A stretch of DNA of 64,000 nucleotides from Opitutia bacterium (GCA_016217545.1 JACRHT010000004.1:124001-188000), one strand, 5' to 3'; shown: positions 52,101 to 60,505, numbered from the stretch's first letter. Made by a program: numbers and translations. The notes: generated from the sequence alone by a model not told the origin.

Positions 52101-53038
52101 CGTTCTCCGCCTACGGTTTTCCCGAGTCTCATGCCATCGGCTTCGCGATGCTCGCCTACTTCAGCACGTGGCTGAAGATTCACCGCCCCGCGGCATTCTA
52201 CGCCAGTCTGCTCAACAATCAGCCGATGGGATTTTACTCACCCGCGACGCTCATTCAGGATGGCCGGCGTCACGGCCTCGTGGCTCATCCCGTTTGCGTG
52301 CAGCACTCGGTGTGGGACTGCACGGTCGAGACGGCGCAAAGCATCCGCATCGGCCTGCGTTTCGTGAAAGGTCTCCGCGAAGCCACCGCGCGCGCGATGC
52401 TCGCCGCGCGGCGGGACGGACCGTTCGCCTCGCTCGCCGACTTCCTGCGCCGCACGAATCTCCCTGCCTCAGATCGGCGCGCGCTCGCCACCGTCGGCGC
52501 GCTCAACGCCCTGTCGCACGATCGGCGCGCCGCCCTCTGGCAAATCGAGGCCGCGTGGTCCGACGACGAAGCATTGTTCAAGCAGTTCGCCGACGCTTAT
52601 CGCGAGGGTTCGCCGCTCGCACGGATGTCGCCGGTTGAGGAAGTCCAGGCCGACTTCGCCGGACTCGGCCTCACGACCGAGGAACACCCGATGGCCGCGC
52701 TGCGCTCGCAATTGCACGGCGTCACTCAGGCGAGTCAGTTGAAAGAGACCCCAGACGGCGCCCGCGTGACCATCGCCGGCCCCGTGATCTGCCGCCAGCG
52801 ACCCGGCACGGCGAAGGGTTTCGTTTTCATCAGTCTCGAGGACGAGACGGGCATAGCCAACGCCGTCGTGCTGCCGCAGCTCTTCGAGCGCCTCCGGCTG
52901 GTCATCACGCAGGAACCGTCGCTGCGCATCACCGGTCCCCTGCAAAACGTCTCCGGCGTGCAGCACGTGAAAGCGGAGGTCATCGAGCCGCTGCGCTGCG
53001 CCACGCTGCCCGCGCAGGCCTCGCACGATTTCCACTGA
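49178..53038 (+). CDS. dnaE2: Error-prone DNA polymerase DnaE2 with an N-terminal 2H phosphoesterase domain
   Basis: 1286 residues against about 1050-1090 for ordinary DnaE2. Residues about 13-190 are a complete LigT/ThpR-like 2H phosphoesterase domain: motif 1 HVSL (His54), motif 2 HLTL (His143), and the terminal strand FVLVHSHTGK...VVGRWPL. Residues about 205-1286 are DnaE2: a PHP domain with YVELHARSAFSFLRGAS (metal-site HxH lost, as in DnaE2), palm acids Asp629/Asp631/Asp633 in PDIDLDF, RAHLGQHSGG-like RHLGQHSGGMV, and a C-terminal OB domain (VTIAGPVICRQRPGTAKGFVFISLEDETG). No ATG, GTG or TTG in frame stands at the polymerase N-terminus, so the fusion is likely translated as one chain. 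Last gene of lexA-imuA-imuB-dnaE2. Confidence 0.93.
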   Translation: MTTDRAAAASRREDTWFFALQPPAPAREKICQLQDELGARHGFCGYRVKPENLHVSLHAIGAGRTLPESRLKAACAAASALVFESFEFTLDQARSFTNKRDKKPFVLSADGASAALKPFHQTLGAALEQHGAGDLVGSSFTPHLTLFWEHALIERHAVPPIRWTVAEFVLVHSHTGKAIHEVVGRWPLRQYGDSRSALISRAKKYAPAYVELHARSAFSFLRGASLPEDYVKSAVENAQLPAVALLDRDGVYGAPRFYGSAQENKFAVRPRVGAEITMEDGTVVPLLVANRTGYQNLCQLITEAKMTARSAAPAASRPSEVCRPAVGAAPSDRKRPCFATWEELARFSGGLIAFTGDEEGPVRTAWRTLGTTAAGAALEKLTAIFGRETDPARARLFVELQRHQIRGEDREVAFLRDLAAAHRLPLLATGGVNYAVPEHHIVADVFTCLRHHTTLDAAGRLLEINSRRGLKSAREMQGLFRDLPEAVANAVRLEQRLEFTLQNLGYQFPAYSTPNGEDMDAYLRRITFEAARRKVKPQEWSAKWDAQLNRELELIARLKFSGYFLIVWDICQWARQQSILVQGRGSAANSAVCYVLGITAVDPIKNQLLFDRFLNDSRVGPDGNPSWPDIDLDFPSGDRRERVIQEVYARYGRRGAAMTANVITYRGRSTIREVGKVLGFGDDALDRFSSLYANGDFPETLDLQEQLRLSGIADHHPRAEALVRLQHYFRRALPRHLGQHSGGMVISQHQLDKVVPLEPATMPDRSVCQWDKDDCENLGIVKIDFLGLGMMAVLQDSFELCTGQGDTPRSFDDIPPDDPETYEKIRAADTVGVFQIESRAQMATLPRFKPRVLYDLAMQVAIIRPGPITGNLVHPLIRRRDGKEAVDYIHPSVAHIVEPILQRTKGVILFQEQMLQLAIQLAKFTGGEAEELRRAMGFTKDPERLPRSMEKLTLALRRQHYNEEVVQKVVQATTTFSAYGFPESHAIGFAMLAYFSTWLKIHRPAAFYASLLNNQPMGFYSPATLIQDGRRHGLVAHPVCVQHSVWDCTVETAQSIRIGLRFVKGLREATARAMLAARRDGPFASLADFLRRTNLPASDRRALATVGALNALSHDRRAALWQIEAAWSDDEALFKQFADAYREGSPLARMSPVEEVQADFAGLGLTTEEHPMAALRSQLHGVTQASQLKETPDGARVTIAGPVICRQRPGTAKGFVFISLEDETGIANAVVLPQLFERLRLVITQEPSLRITGPLQNVSGVQHVKAEVIEPLRCATLPAQASHDFH

Positions 53039-53105
53039 GTCCCCGCCCGCGCGAAAACTACCACGCTTTTCCCGTCGCCTTGTCCGCCGCGCCGTGCCGC
53101 CGCCC

Positions 53106-53408
53106 TTAATCGCGCGGCACCACGATCTCGAGTTTCACCCGGCATCCCAGCGCCGCGGCGAGCCGCGTCAGCGTGTTCAACGTCAGCGAGGTGTTCAGCG
53201 GATCGAGCACGCGATTCACCGCCGCGCGACTCGTGCCGAGCGTGCGTGCGAGCTCCGAGACCGACATGTCGAGGCGTTCCATGCGGTGCATCAGCGTCGT
53301 GGCGATGACTCGCTTCAACGCGGTCGCCTCGACATCGCTGTAGATGCCCTCTTCACGCAGGCGTTCGGTCGATGTCTCCTCGAAACGATGGCGCTTGTCC
53401 TGTTCCAT
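53106..53408 (-). CDS. XRE-type HTH regulator
   Basis: 100 residues. The C-terminal half is a Cro/C1-type helix-turn-helix (MSVSELARTLGTSRAAVNRVLDPLNTSLTLNTLTRLAAALG) followed by RVKLEIVVPRD. The N-terminal part is charged (EQDKRHRFEETSTERLREEG). This layout is that of antitoxin-like or small regulatory XRE proteins. No toxin gene is adjacent on the same strand, so a solitary regulator is more likely. It is convergent with dnaE2. Confidence 0.82.
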   Translation of the reverse strand: MEQDKRHRFEETSTERLREEGIYSDVEATALKRVIATTLMHRMERLDMSVSELARTLGTSRAAVNRVLDPLNTSLTLNTLTRLAAALGCRVKLEIVVPRD

Positions 53409-53584
53409 GCCGCAAGCGAATCAGAATAGATACATTTTGCGCGCTCGAATTCGACTTTAGGAAAAAATCTTTTGCCCCGCGTTTTTGTCGTAAGCCGGCC
53501 AACCGCAGGCCTCTAGCCCGCGCGCGAATGCCGACGCGAAATTTCGCGTGAAGATTTTTCTGGCGCAGCGCGCGGCGATTTGTT

Positions 53585-53773
53585 CCTTTCGCCGTGCATC
53601 AGGAAAGGATCGACGGAGCAATCCGCCGGTTCTGCCAACCGGGTCTAGGAGTGATCACGGTGGTTCCGAGTGACGAAAGTCGCCCGGATGCGCGAGCGGT
53701 AAAACGCTCGAACAAAAAACTCCTCCGAAAAAAGCGAAAAGCCGCCTGATGCCCTCAGGCGGCTTTCGTTTTT
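53585..53773 (+). ncRNA. Candidate structured RNA (sRNA or riboswitch-like leader) with terminator
   Basis: Within the 420-bp gap 53409-53828 is a chain of hairpins: CCTTTC/GAAAGG (53585-53608); CGGA-GCAA-TCCG (53614-53625, GNRA loop); CCGGTT/AACCGG (53626-53642); a long-range pair AGGAGT (53647-53652) with ACTCCT (53719-53724). The long-range pair encloses TCCG-A-GTGAC-GAAA-GTCGC-C-CGGA (53665-53688, GNRA loop) and CGAGCG/CGCTCG (53693-53710). A terminator follows. No ORF explains this. It could be a stand-alone RNA or a leader of the 79-residue gene at 53829. I cannot match it to a named RNA family. A palindrome ACGCGAAATTTCGCGT lies just upstream (about 53532-53547). Confidence 0.6.
53737..53773 (+). 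terminator. Intrinsic terminator of the candidate RNA
   Basis: An 11-bp stem AAGCCGCCTGA / TCAGGCGGCTT with a five-base loop, followed by TCGTTTTT. Placed 55 bp before the next ATG. Confidence 0.9.
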
Positions 53774-53828
53774 CCCGGAAAATCCCTGAAGCGCGAACGA
53801 TTAACTCAACATCAACCGCTCACGCCTC

Positions 53829-54068
53829 ATGTCCAACGTCATCACCCTCCCCGCCCTCCGCGTCAACGCGGAGAACCCGAACCACCACTTGTGGAACAAC
53901 AACGGCACGTGGTTCCTCCACTACACCGTTTACCCGACGCCCTTCACCAAGGAGCGCATCCGCCGCTCGCTCGGCACGAAGGACCTCGCCGTCGCCCGCC
54001 AGCGTCGCGACTCGTTCTTCCAGCACCTGCTCGGCCAGGCGCAACCGACCAAGACCGCGGTCGCCTGA
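53829..54068 (+). CDS. Small protein resembling the arm-DNA-binding domain of tyrosine recombinases
   Basis: 79 residues: HLWNNNGTWFLHYTVYPTPFTKERIRRSLGTKDLAVARQRRDSFF. The pattern WFLHYTV...RIRRSLGTKDLAVARQRRD is like the N-terminal arm-binding/AP2-like domains of phage integrases, but there is no catalytic domain and none follows. It could be a stand-alone small DNA-binding protein or a conserved short protein of the lineage. It is bracketed by two intrinsic terminators (53737-53773 and 54099-54132) and preceded by the structured RNA candidate, so it is a single transcription unit. Confidence 0.6.
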   Translation: MSNVITLPALRVNAENPNHHLWNNNGTWFLHYTVYPTPFTKERIRRSLGTKDLAVARQRRDSFFQHLLGQAQPTKTAVA

Positions 54069-54098
54069 CGCACCGCTTCGATTTCAACCCATAGTTCG

Positions 54099-54132
54099 AA
54101 AGCCCGCGCCGAGTGCGCGGGCTTTTCGTTTT
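54099..54132. terminator. Terminator between the 79-aa gene and the convergent LysM gene
   Basis: Stem AAGCCCGCGC / GCGCGGGCTT (54100-54124) followed on the plus strand by TTCGTTTT. Mirror-image T residues on the minus strand (CTTTCG) are weaker, so it mainly serves the plus-strand gene and may act in both directions. Confidence 0.82.
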
Positions 54133-57100
54133 ACGGGATGCGCAGGCGCTGTCCGACGCGCAGCGCGTTCGCGCCCTGCAAGGCCTCGCGGTTCGCGTTG
54201 TAGATCTCCTGCCAGCGATTCGCCGTGCCGTAGTAGCGCAGGCTCAAGCGCGAAAGGGAGTCGCCCTCGCCCACCACGTGATAACGCGCCTCGGGCGCGT
54301 TCGTGGCCGAGGGGGTCGCGCTGCCCGAGCCGGTCGCGGGCGGCGGATTGGCGGACGCCAGGCTCGACGCCGGGGTCCCAAGCCGCGCCGCGGACGCAAT
54401 CTGATCGAGCGTGCCCTGGGCCTGCGCCAGACGCGCGGCCAAGGCGCTGTTTTCCTGGCGCAACTGGGCAAGAGCCGCCTGCCGCTCGCGATCGAGCGTG
54501 CGGTTCGACTCCGACAGGCTCTGGTTCGACGCCCGGAGCCCTTCCACTTCGCGCCGCAATTGGGCCATCTGCGCGGTGAGCGCGTCGACGTTGCGAGCCG
54601 CGCTCTGCTCGGCGTCCGTGCGCGACTGCTCCGCGCTCCGCTGCGCCTGCGCGAGACGACCCGCTTCGGCCTGTGCGCTCGCCAGTTGCACCTTCAACGC
54701 ATCGCGCTCCTCGGCGAGCTTCTGATTGGTCGCCGTGAGATCGGCGACGGACGAGCCCTGCGAATCGGCCGCCTTCTCGCTTTCGGCGAGGCGCGTGCGC
54801 AGCGCCGCGATTTCGGCCTGCGCCTTTTCCGCCGCGGATTGTGAAGCGATCGCCGATTGAGCGGCATCGGTCCGCTGCTGTTGCAGCTGGTCGATCTGGC
54901 GCTGCGCGGTCACGAGTTGCGCGCCGACGTTCTTCAGTCGCTCGTCGAGAGCCCGGTTCTCGTCCGCCAGCTTGGAATTCTCGGCGCCGGTCAGCCGCTC
55001 GGACTCGGCCAGCTTTTGCGTCAGCACCGCGATCTGGGTCTTGAAATCCGCCTTCTCCTGCTGGAGCCGGCTGTTCGCCTCGGTGAGGTCCGCGACGGTC
55101 GAGCTGTGCGAGCCCTCGGCCTTCTCGGCTTCCGCCAGTTGCGCGCGCAATGTCTCGCGCTCCTTCGCGGCCTTTGCGCCGTCCGCGAGCAGTTGCTCGT
55201 TTTGCCGACGAAGGTTCTCCGCCGCATCCGTCAGCTCGCGCACGCGCGCCTGCGCACGATCGAAATCGGCGCGATTGGGGCCGTCGTCCGCCTGCTTGGC
55301 CGCGAGCAGCGCGCGGTTGGCGTCGCTGAGCGCCCGGCTGGTCTCGCGGGCCTTCTGCAACTGCTCCGCGAGCGCGCTGATCTCGCGCGCAGCGGCGGTG
55401 CGGTCGTCCTCGATGGCGCCTTCGAGCTGTTTCACGCGATCCTGCAGCGTGCGGATCTCCATCTGATACGCATCGGGCCGGGCGGCGTTCACCGCCTGCG
55501 ACTGGGCCGCGAGCGCGGCCTCCGCGGTCTTCTGCGCGTTCACGAAATCCTGTTCCAACTTCGAGTTGGCAACCGTGAGCTCCGCGATTTGCGCGCGTAA
55601 TTTCTCGTTGGCCTGACTCGCTTCCGCCAGATCGCCACGCAACTTCGTCGCGGCGGTGTCGTCGGCCGGCGCCTGCGTGCGCACGGTGACGAGGCGGGCG
55701 TCATCCAGCTGCTTTTCGGTCGCGGCCAGGCGCGCCTGCGCGCTCTGCAAGTCGGCGGCGCGCTTCGAAGATTCGCGCTGGAGCTGCTCCAGTTGGGTCC
55801 GAAGTCCGGGCACCTGCGCGGCATCGCGACGCAACTGGGCATTCTCGTTCTGCAGCGTCGCCAAACCGGCGGCCGACGCGCGGAGATTCGCCAACTCCGT
55901 CCGCAAGCCGGCGGCTGCCGCCGCCTCCTGCTGGGCTGCGGCGAGCGCTTTCTCCAGTCGGTCGTTCACCGCCGTCAAGTCGGCCACGTCGGCCGCGCTC
56001 TTGTTGAGCGCCGCGTTCGCTTCGGCCAATTTGCTCTGGAGAGCCGACGAATCCGTCGCCCCCGCGGAAGCTTGCGCGAGCTGTAGGCGGGCGTCGTCGC
56101 GCTCACGTTGTGCGCCGGTCACGTCGTCCTGCAAGCGCGCCACGTCAGCCTTCGCGCTCGCGGCTTCCGCCTGGCTCTTTTCCAAGGCGGCGCCGAGGTC
56201 GGCGAGTTTGGCCTGCAACGCGGCGGTATCGGCGCTGCCGGAGCGGGCGCTCGCGAGCTGGCCCTTCAACACGTCGCGCTCGATGGTGACGTCTTTCACG
56301 GCCTCTTCCGCCTTCGAGAGTGCGGCCTTGGTCGCAGCGAGGTCGTTTTGCGCGGGACCCTGCTTTGACTGGAATGCGGCGAGTTCACGCTGCGCCGTCA
56401 CCGCCTGGCGTTCGGCGCGTTCGCGGTCGAGGCGCGCTCCGGTGAGCGCATTGTTCGCCGCTTTCAAGGCGGCTTCCGCGTTCGCCAACTTCGCTTCGAG
56501 TTCGGCGGAACGGTTCCCCGACTTGGCAGACTGGGCGATTTGCTGGCGCAGCGCTTCGGCCTGCGTCGCGTTTTCGCGCGCGGCCTGCTCGGCAGTGGCC
56601 AAAGCCGACTTCGCGTTCGCGAGCTCGGACTCGAGCGCGGCGACGCGAGCGGCCTGCTCGCGGGCGGCGTCGGAGGCCGAGTCGCCCGCGGTTGCCTGCT
56701 GCTGTTTCAGATTCGCGGCCGCGTCGTTGGCGGCGGCCAATTGCGCGCGGAGGTCGCGCACGAGCGCCTCGCCGGCCGCCACCGCTTGGTTCGCGGCGCC
56801 GAGCTGGCTCTCGAGTTCCGAAACGCGCTCCGCCTGCTTTTGCGCGGCCGCGGCCTGCTCTTGGAGCGCCCGCATTGCCGTCGCGTTCTGCGTGAGATTC
56901 GCCTCGGCAGTCGCGAGCTTGGCTTTGGCCGTCGCGAGTTCGTCGCGGAGCGAAGCGGCTGTGCCCGACGCGGCTTGCGCCTGCTCGGCGGTCTTGGAGG
57001 TGGCGGAGAGTTGGTCGCGCAGTTGCTCCGTCGCGGCGACGGATTTCGCGAGTTCGGCCTTGGTGGCATCGAGTTCGGTGCGCACCGGCCGCAGTTCGGC

Positions 57101-60100
57101 CACGGCGGCGTCGCGTTCACGCTGGGCCGCAGCGGCCTGGCGCTCGGCGCGTTCGCGATCGAGGCGCGTGCCGCTCAACGTCGCGTTCGCCTTCTTCAAG
57201 GCATCCTCGGCGGCGGCGAGACGGGCTTCGAGGTCGGCCGATTTCTCGCCAGCTTTCGCGGCCCCGGCGACCTGCTGACGCAAAGTCTCCACCTCGGTGG
57301 CGCGCGTGCGCATGGTCTGCTCGGCGGCCGCGAGCGCCTTCTGGCTGTTGGCCAATTCCGTTTCCAAAGACGCGATACGTTCGCGCTGCTGTTGGGAATT
57401 CTCGGTGGCGGCCTGCAGCGCGGTCAGCTGCTGCTGCAATGCCCGCACGGTGTCGGCGTTCTCGGACGCGGATTTTTCGGCGGCGGCCAGCCGCGTTTGC
57501 GTGGCGGCGAGTTCATCGCGCAACGCCTTCGCGGTCGCCGACGCATCCTGTGCGCTCTCCGCGGCTTTCGTGGCGGCGGCGAGTTGATCGCGGAGCTGCC
57601 GAACGCTGGCTTCGCTGGAAGCAAGTTCGGTCTTCGCGGCGGCGAGTTCGGTCTCCACGGCCGCCCGCTTGTCCGCCTCTGCCTTGGCGGCGCGCTCGAG
57701 CTCGGCGCGGGCGTTTTCCGTCACGCTGGCCTGTTGCTGGAATTGCTGGGTGCCCGAGGCGGCTTTGGCCAACTCGGCCTTGGTCGACTCGAGTTCGGCG
57801 CGCAGCGGCCGCAATTCGGCCACGGCGGCATCGCGTTCGCGTTGGGCCGCGACGGCCTGTCGCTCGGCGCGTTCGCGGTCGAGGCGGGCGCCGCTCAAAG
57901 TGGTGTTCGCCTTCTTGAGCGCGTCCTCGGCGGCAGCAAGGCGCGTCTGGAGATCTGAGGCTTTCTCGCCTACCTTCTCCGTGCCGGCGACCTTTTGGCG
58001 CAACGTCTCGACTTCGGCGGAACGCTCGCTCGCGGTCTGCTCGGCGGCGGCGAGCGCTTTCTGCGCACGGGCAAGCTCGGCTTCCAACGCGCTCACGCGT
58101 TCGCCCTGCTGTTGGGCGCTGGACGCGGTCGCGCGCAAGGCGGTGATCTGCTCCTGCAACGCGCGCACGGCGGCGGCGTTGTCAGAGGCGGTCTTTTCCG
58201 CTCGGGCGAGCTGCGCCTTGGAGGTCGTGAGTTCGTCGCGCAGGGCGTTCGCGGTGGCGGACGCGGTTTGCGCGCCCTCCGCGGCCTTCGCGGCGGCGGC
58301 CAACTGCTCGCGCAGCTGGCGCACGGCGGTTTCGCTCGTCGCGAGATCGGTTTTCGCGGCGGCCAGTTGCTCCTGCAAGGCCGCGAGTTTTCCAGCCTGA
58401 TCGCGCGCCGTCTCGGCGGTCTGCGTGGCGGTCGCGAGCTGTTGCCGCAGCTGGGCGATTTCCTGCTCGGCGCGAGTGCGCGCGGTGGCGACATCGGATT
58501 CCAAGGACGCGATGCGGGCGTTGGCGGCATCGAGCTGACGCGTGTCGCGCGCGGCGGCGGCGAGCCGCTCGTTCTCGGCGCGGAGCGCGGCGACCTGGGC
58601 CATCGCGGCTTCGGCGTTCTTGGCGGCGTCGCGCAAGGTCGCGAGGTCCTGCTGGAGCTGCTGGTTTTTCTCCTCGGCGGCGGCGAGGGTCTGGCGGGCG
58701 TTCTGGTATTCGGTGCGGAGCTTGCCGGCGTCTTCGCGGATGCTGGCGCGGTCGGCCTCGGCGATGGAGAGCTGCGATTGGAGCTCCTCGAGCTGCTTTT
58801 TCGCGGCGAGAAGCGGCGCGTCGTTGCGCTGGGCGGCGGCGCCGAGTTTCGCGTTTTCGTCGGTGAGCTGCTGGACGCGGTTGCGGAGTGCTTCGAGATC
58901 CTTCGCGGCGGCATCGGCGGCCGCGGCGGAGGCGCGGGCGGTATCGAGCTCCTTTTGGAGCGATGCAAGTTGGGCGGCGTTCGCGTCGGCTTCGGCGCGC
59001 AGGGCGGTGGCGCTGGTTTGGGCGGCCTTCAGGTCCTGACGGGCTTTTTCCTCGGCGGCGACAGACGCGTTGAGCTGAGAACGGAGCTGCTCGAGCTGCG
59101 CGGGGGAAACGGCTCCCGCTTTCAGGCGGTTGATTTCGCCCTCGAGCCGCTGGTTGAGGACGCGAAGATTGCTCGCCTCTCCGGCGAGGCGGCGCAGGCG
59201 CGCCACTTCGTCCTGCAGATTGCGGAGCTCGGTGCCGGGATTCGCGGCGGCGGCGACCTGATCGCGCGCGGCGGCGAGGTCTTTCTCGAGTTGGGCGGCG
59301 GTGGCGGTGGTCTGTTCGAGACGCTGCTTGGTGTCCGCGAGTTCACGGTTCAGACGCTCGAGGTCGGCCTTCGGGTTGCCTTGTTCGTTGAGGGATTTCT
59401 CGAGCGAGCTGGCCCATTTTTCCAGTTCGCCTTTCTCCTTTTCGAGGCGGGTCTTTTCGAGGGTGAGGCGCTGGTTGACCTCGGAGAGTCGGTTGTTGGC
59501 GGTCTGGAGTCGCTCGATCTCGTCGCGGTTCGGCGCGGTGGTGCGAGGCGCGGACGGCGCGCTGGTAGCGGCGACCGTGGGTGCGGCGGAAGCGGCGGCT
59601 TTCAGCTGGTCGCGCAGCTGGGCGACGAGTTGCTCGGACTGGGCGCGTTGCTCGGCGGTGAGCGACTTCGCGACGAAATCGCGGCCTTGAGAATTGGCGC
59701 CGCCCTCGGAGCCGAGGGTGAGCCACGCGTAGGCCGTGGCCGGATCGACGGGCAAGCCGCCGCGGCCGGTGACGTAGAGCAGGCCGAGGTTGTTCTGCGC
59801 CGGGGCGAAACCTTGGACCGCGGCGGCGCGATAGAGCGCGGCGGCCTGAACGTCGTCCTGCTTCACGCCGCGACCGTCCTCGAAGAGGAGGCCGAGGTTG
59901 TATAGGGCGCGCACGTAGCCTTGGTCGGCGGCGGCTTTATACCACCGGGCGGCTTGGGCGTCGTCCCTGCGCACGCCGCGGCCGACTTCGTAGACGAGAC
60001 CGAGGTTGTATTGCGCTTCGGCGAGGCCCTTTTCGGCGGCGGCTTTGAACCAGACGTTGGCTTCGAACTCGTCCTTCGCCACGCCGCGCCCGCTGGCATA

Positions 60101-60502
60101 CATGTTGCCGACGTTGAACTGCGCGACGGGATAGCCCTGCTCGGCGGCTTGGAGGTAGAAGCGGAAGGCGGTCTTCTCGTCTGGCGCGGTGCCGCGACCG
60201 AGTTCGTGGGCGAGGCCGAGGTTGAATTGCGCGGGGGCGTAGCCCTTGGCGGCCGCACGCTCATACCAGCGCAAGGCGCCGGCGTAGTCCTTGTTTTGCG
60301 AAAGCGCGTTGCCGAGGGCGTTCTGGGACTCCACGTCGCCGCCTTCCGCGCGCTGTTGCAGCGCCGCGACGTCCGCAGCCGGCGCATCGGCGGCGCGGAG
60401 CGGTGCCGTCAAGGCCAGCAGCGTGCAAAGAAAGGCGATCACGCGCCCGTGGCGCGATGAGCTGAGTCGATTAAAACCTCCGAGGAGACCGGCGATGCGC
60501 AC
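54131..60502 (-). CDS. Giant Sel1-repeat / coiled-coil / LysM envelope protein
   Basis: 2123 residues, GTG start. After a signal peptide (VIAFLCTLLALTAPLRAA) come about six Sel1-like repeats (residues about 60-270: GRGVAKDEFEANVWFKAAAEKGLAEAQYNLGLVYE type). These are followed by about 1,750 residues of almost unbroken Ala/Glu/Gln/Arg-rich coiled coil. The C-terminus is a LysM domain (YHVVGEGDSLSRLSLRYYGTANRWQEIYNANREAL...LRVGQRLRIP) that should bind peptidoglycan. The middle contains three long tandem units of about 240 residues. A fibrous periplasmic tether or scaffold spanning the envelope is plausible. The long plus-strand ORFs in this region are shadows. It starts three bases after the end of the ATP-grasp-like gene. 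Confidence 0.88.
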   Translation of the reverse strand: MRIAGLLGGFNRLSSSRHGRVIAFLCTLLALTAPLRAADAPAADVAALQQRAEGGDVESQNALGNALSQNKDYAGALRWYERAAAKGYAPAQFNLGLAHELGRGTAPDEKTAFRFYLQAAEQGYPVAQFNVGNMYASGRGVAKDEFEANVWFKAAAEKGLAEAQYNLGLVYEVGRGVRRDDAQAARWYKAAADQGYVRALYNLGLLFEDGRGVKQDDVQAAALYRAAAVQGFAPAQNNLGLLYVTGRGGLPVDPATAYAWLTLGSEGGANSQGRDFVAKSLTAEQRAQSEQLVAQLRDQLKAAASAAPTVAATSAPSAPRTTAPNRDEIERLQTANNRLSEVNQRLTLEKTRLEKEKGELEKWASSLEKSLNEQGNPKADLERLNRELADTKQRLEQTTATAAQLEKDLAAARDQVAAAANPGTELRNLQDEVARLRRLAGEASNLRVLNQRLEGEINRLKAGAVSPAQLEQLRSQLNASVAAEEKARQDLKAAQTSATALRAEADANAAQLASLQKELDTARASAAAADAAAKDLEALRNRVQQLTDENAKLGAAAQRNDAPLLAAKKQLEELQSQLSIAEADRASIREDAGKLRTEYQNARQTLAAAEEKNQQLQQDLATLRDAAKNAEAAMAQVAALRAENERLAAAARDTRQLDAANARIASLESDVATARTRAEQEIAQLRQQLATATQTAETARDQAGKLAALQEQLAAAKTDLATSETAVRQLREQLAAAAKAAEGAQTASATANALRDELTTSKAQLARAEKTASDNAAAVRALQEQITALRATASSAQQQGERVSALEAELARAQKALAAAEQTASERSAEVETLRQKVAGTEKVGEKASDLQTRLAAAEDALKKANTTLSGARLDRERAERQAVAAQRERDAAVAELRPLRAELESTKAELAKAASGTQQFQQQASVTENARAELERAAKAEADKRAAVETELAAAKTELASSEASVRQLRDQLAAATKAAESAQDASATAKALRDELAATQTRLAAAEKSASENADTVRALQQQLTALQAATENSQQQRERIASLETELANSQKALAAAEQTMRTRATEVETLRQQVAGAAKAGEKSADLEARLAAAEDALKKANATLSGTRLDRERAERQAAAAQRERDAAVAELRPVRTELDATKAELAKSVAATEQLRDQLSATSKTAEQAQAASGTAASLRDELATAKAKLATAEANLTQNATAMRALQEQAAAAQKQAERVSELESQLGAANQAVAAGEALVRDLRAQLAAANDAAANLKQQQATAGDSASDAAREQAARVAALESELANAKSALATAEQAARENATQAEALRQQIAQSAKSGNRSAELEAKLANAEAALKAANNALTGARLDRERAERQAVTAQRELAAFQSKQGPAQNDLAATKAALSKAEEAVKDVTIERDVLKGQLASARSGSADTAALQAKLADLGAALEKSQAEAASAKADVARLQDDVTGAQRERDDARLQLAQASAGATDSSALQSKLAEANAALNKSAADVADLTAVNDRLEKALAAAQQEAAAAAGLRTELANLRASAAGLATLQNENAQLRRDAAQVPGLRTQLEQLQRESSKRAADLQSAQARLAATEKQLDDARLVTVRTQAPADDTAATKLRGDLAEASQANEKLRAQIAELTVANSKLEQDFVNAQKTAEAALAAQSQAVNAARPDAYQMEIRTLQDRVKQLEGAIEDDRTAAAREISALAEQLQKARETSRALSDANRALLAAKQADDGPNRADFDRAQARVRELTDAAENLRRQNEQLLADGAKAAKERETLRAQLAEAEKAEGSHSSTVADLTEANSRLQQEKADFKTQIAVLTQKLAESERLTGAENSKLADENRALDERLKNVGAQLVTAQRQIDQLQQQRTDAAQSAIASQSAAEKAQAEIAALRTRLAESEKAADSQGSSVADLTATNQKLAEERDALKVQLASAQAEAGRLAQAQRSAEQSRTDAEQSAARNVDALTAQMAQLRREVEGLRASNQSLSESNRTLDRERQAALAQLRQENSALAARLAQAQGTLDQIASAARLGTPASSLASANPPPATGSGSATPSATNAPEARYHVVGEGDSLSRLSLRYYGTANRWQEIYNANREALQGANALRVGQRLRIP
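56310..58390 (-). repeat. Three tandem 720-732 bp units inside the giant coiled-coil gene
   Basis: The marker GCGCGTTCGCG(A/G)TCGAGGCG occurs at 56415, 57147 and 57867, spacing 732 and 720 bp. At protein level each unit carries LRDEL, then MRALQEQ- or VRALQ(E/Q)Q-type, ETLRQ(K/Q)VAG and DALKKAN(T/A)TLSG(A/T)RLDRERAERQ. The third unit (towards the C-terminus) is the most diverged. Limits are approximate. Confidence 0.8.
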
Positions 60503-60505
60503 CGT

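Noticed and set aside
49178-53038. Two separate genes (2H enzyme and DnaE2) read through by error
   Set aside because: There is no stop codon and no in-frame start codon between the two domains in this sequence, so a single gene is the better reading.
53106-53408. Toxin-antitoxin pair
   Set aside because: The XRE-type protein has no adjacent small toxin gene on its strand; neighbours are dnaE2 and the structured RNA region.
53585-53760. RNase P RNA, tmRNA, SRP RNA or tRNA
   Set aside because: The hallmark segments (GAGGAAAGUCC, terminal CCA acceptor, GGAAGCAGCC, T-loop GGTTCGA) are absent.
56310-58390. Regularly spaced repeats considered as a CRISPR-like or satellite array
   Set aside because: The period is 720-732 bp, in frame, within a coiled-coil coding sequence, so it is an internal protein duplication.
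54400-59905. Several plus-strand ORFs of 160-640 codons, e.g. 55656-57278, 56540-57958, 57995-59905
   Set aside because: They are antisense frames of the GC-rich, repeat-rich coiled-coil gene. Their protein sequences are low-complexity and lack any domain, whereas the minus-strand frame gives signal peptide, Sel1 repeats and LysM.
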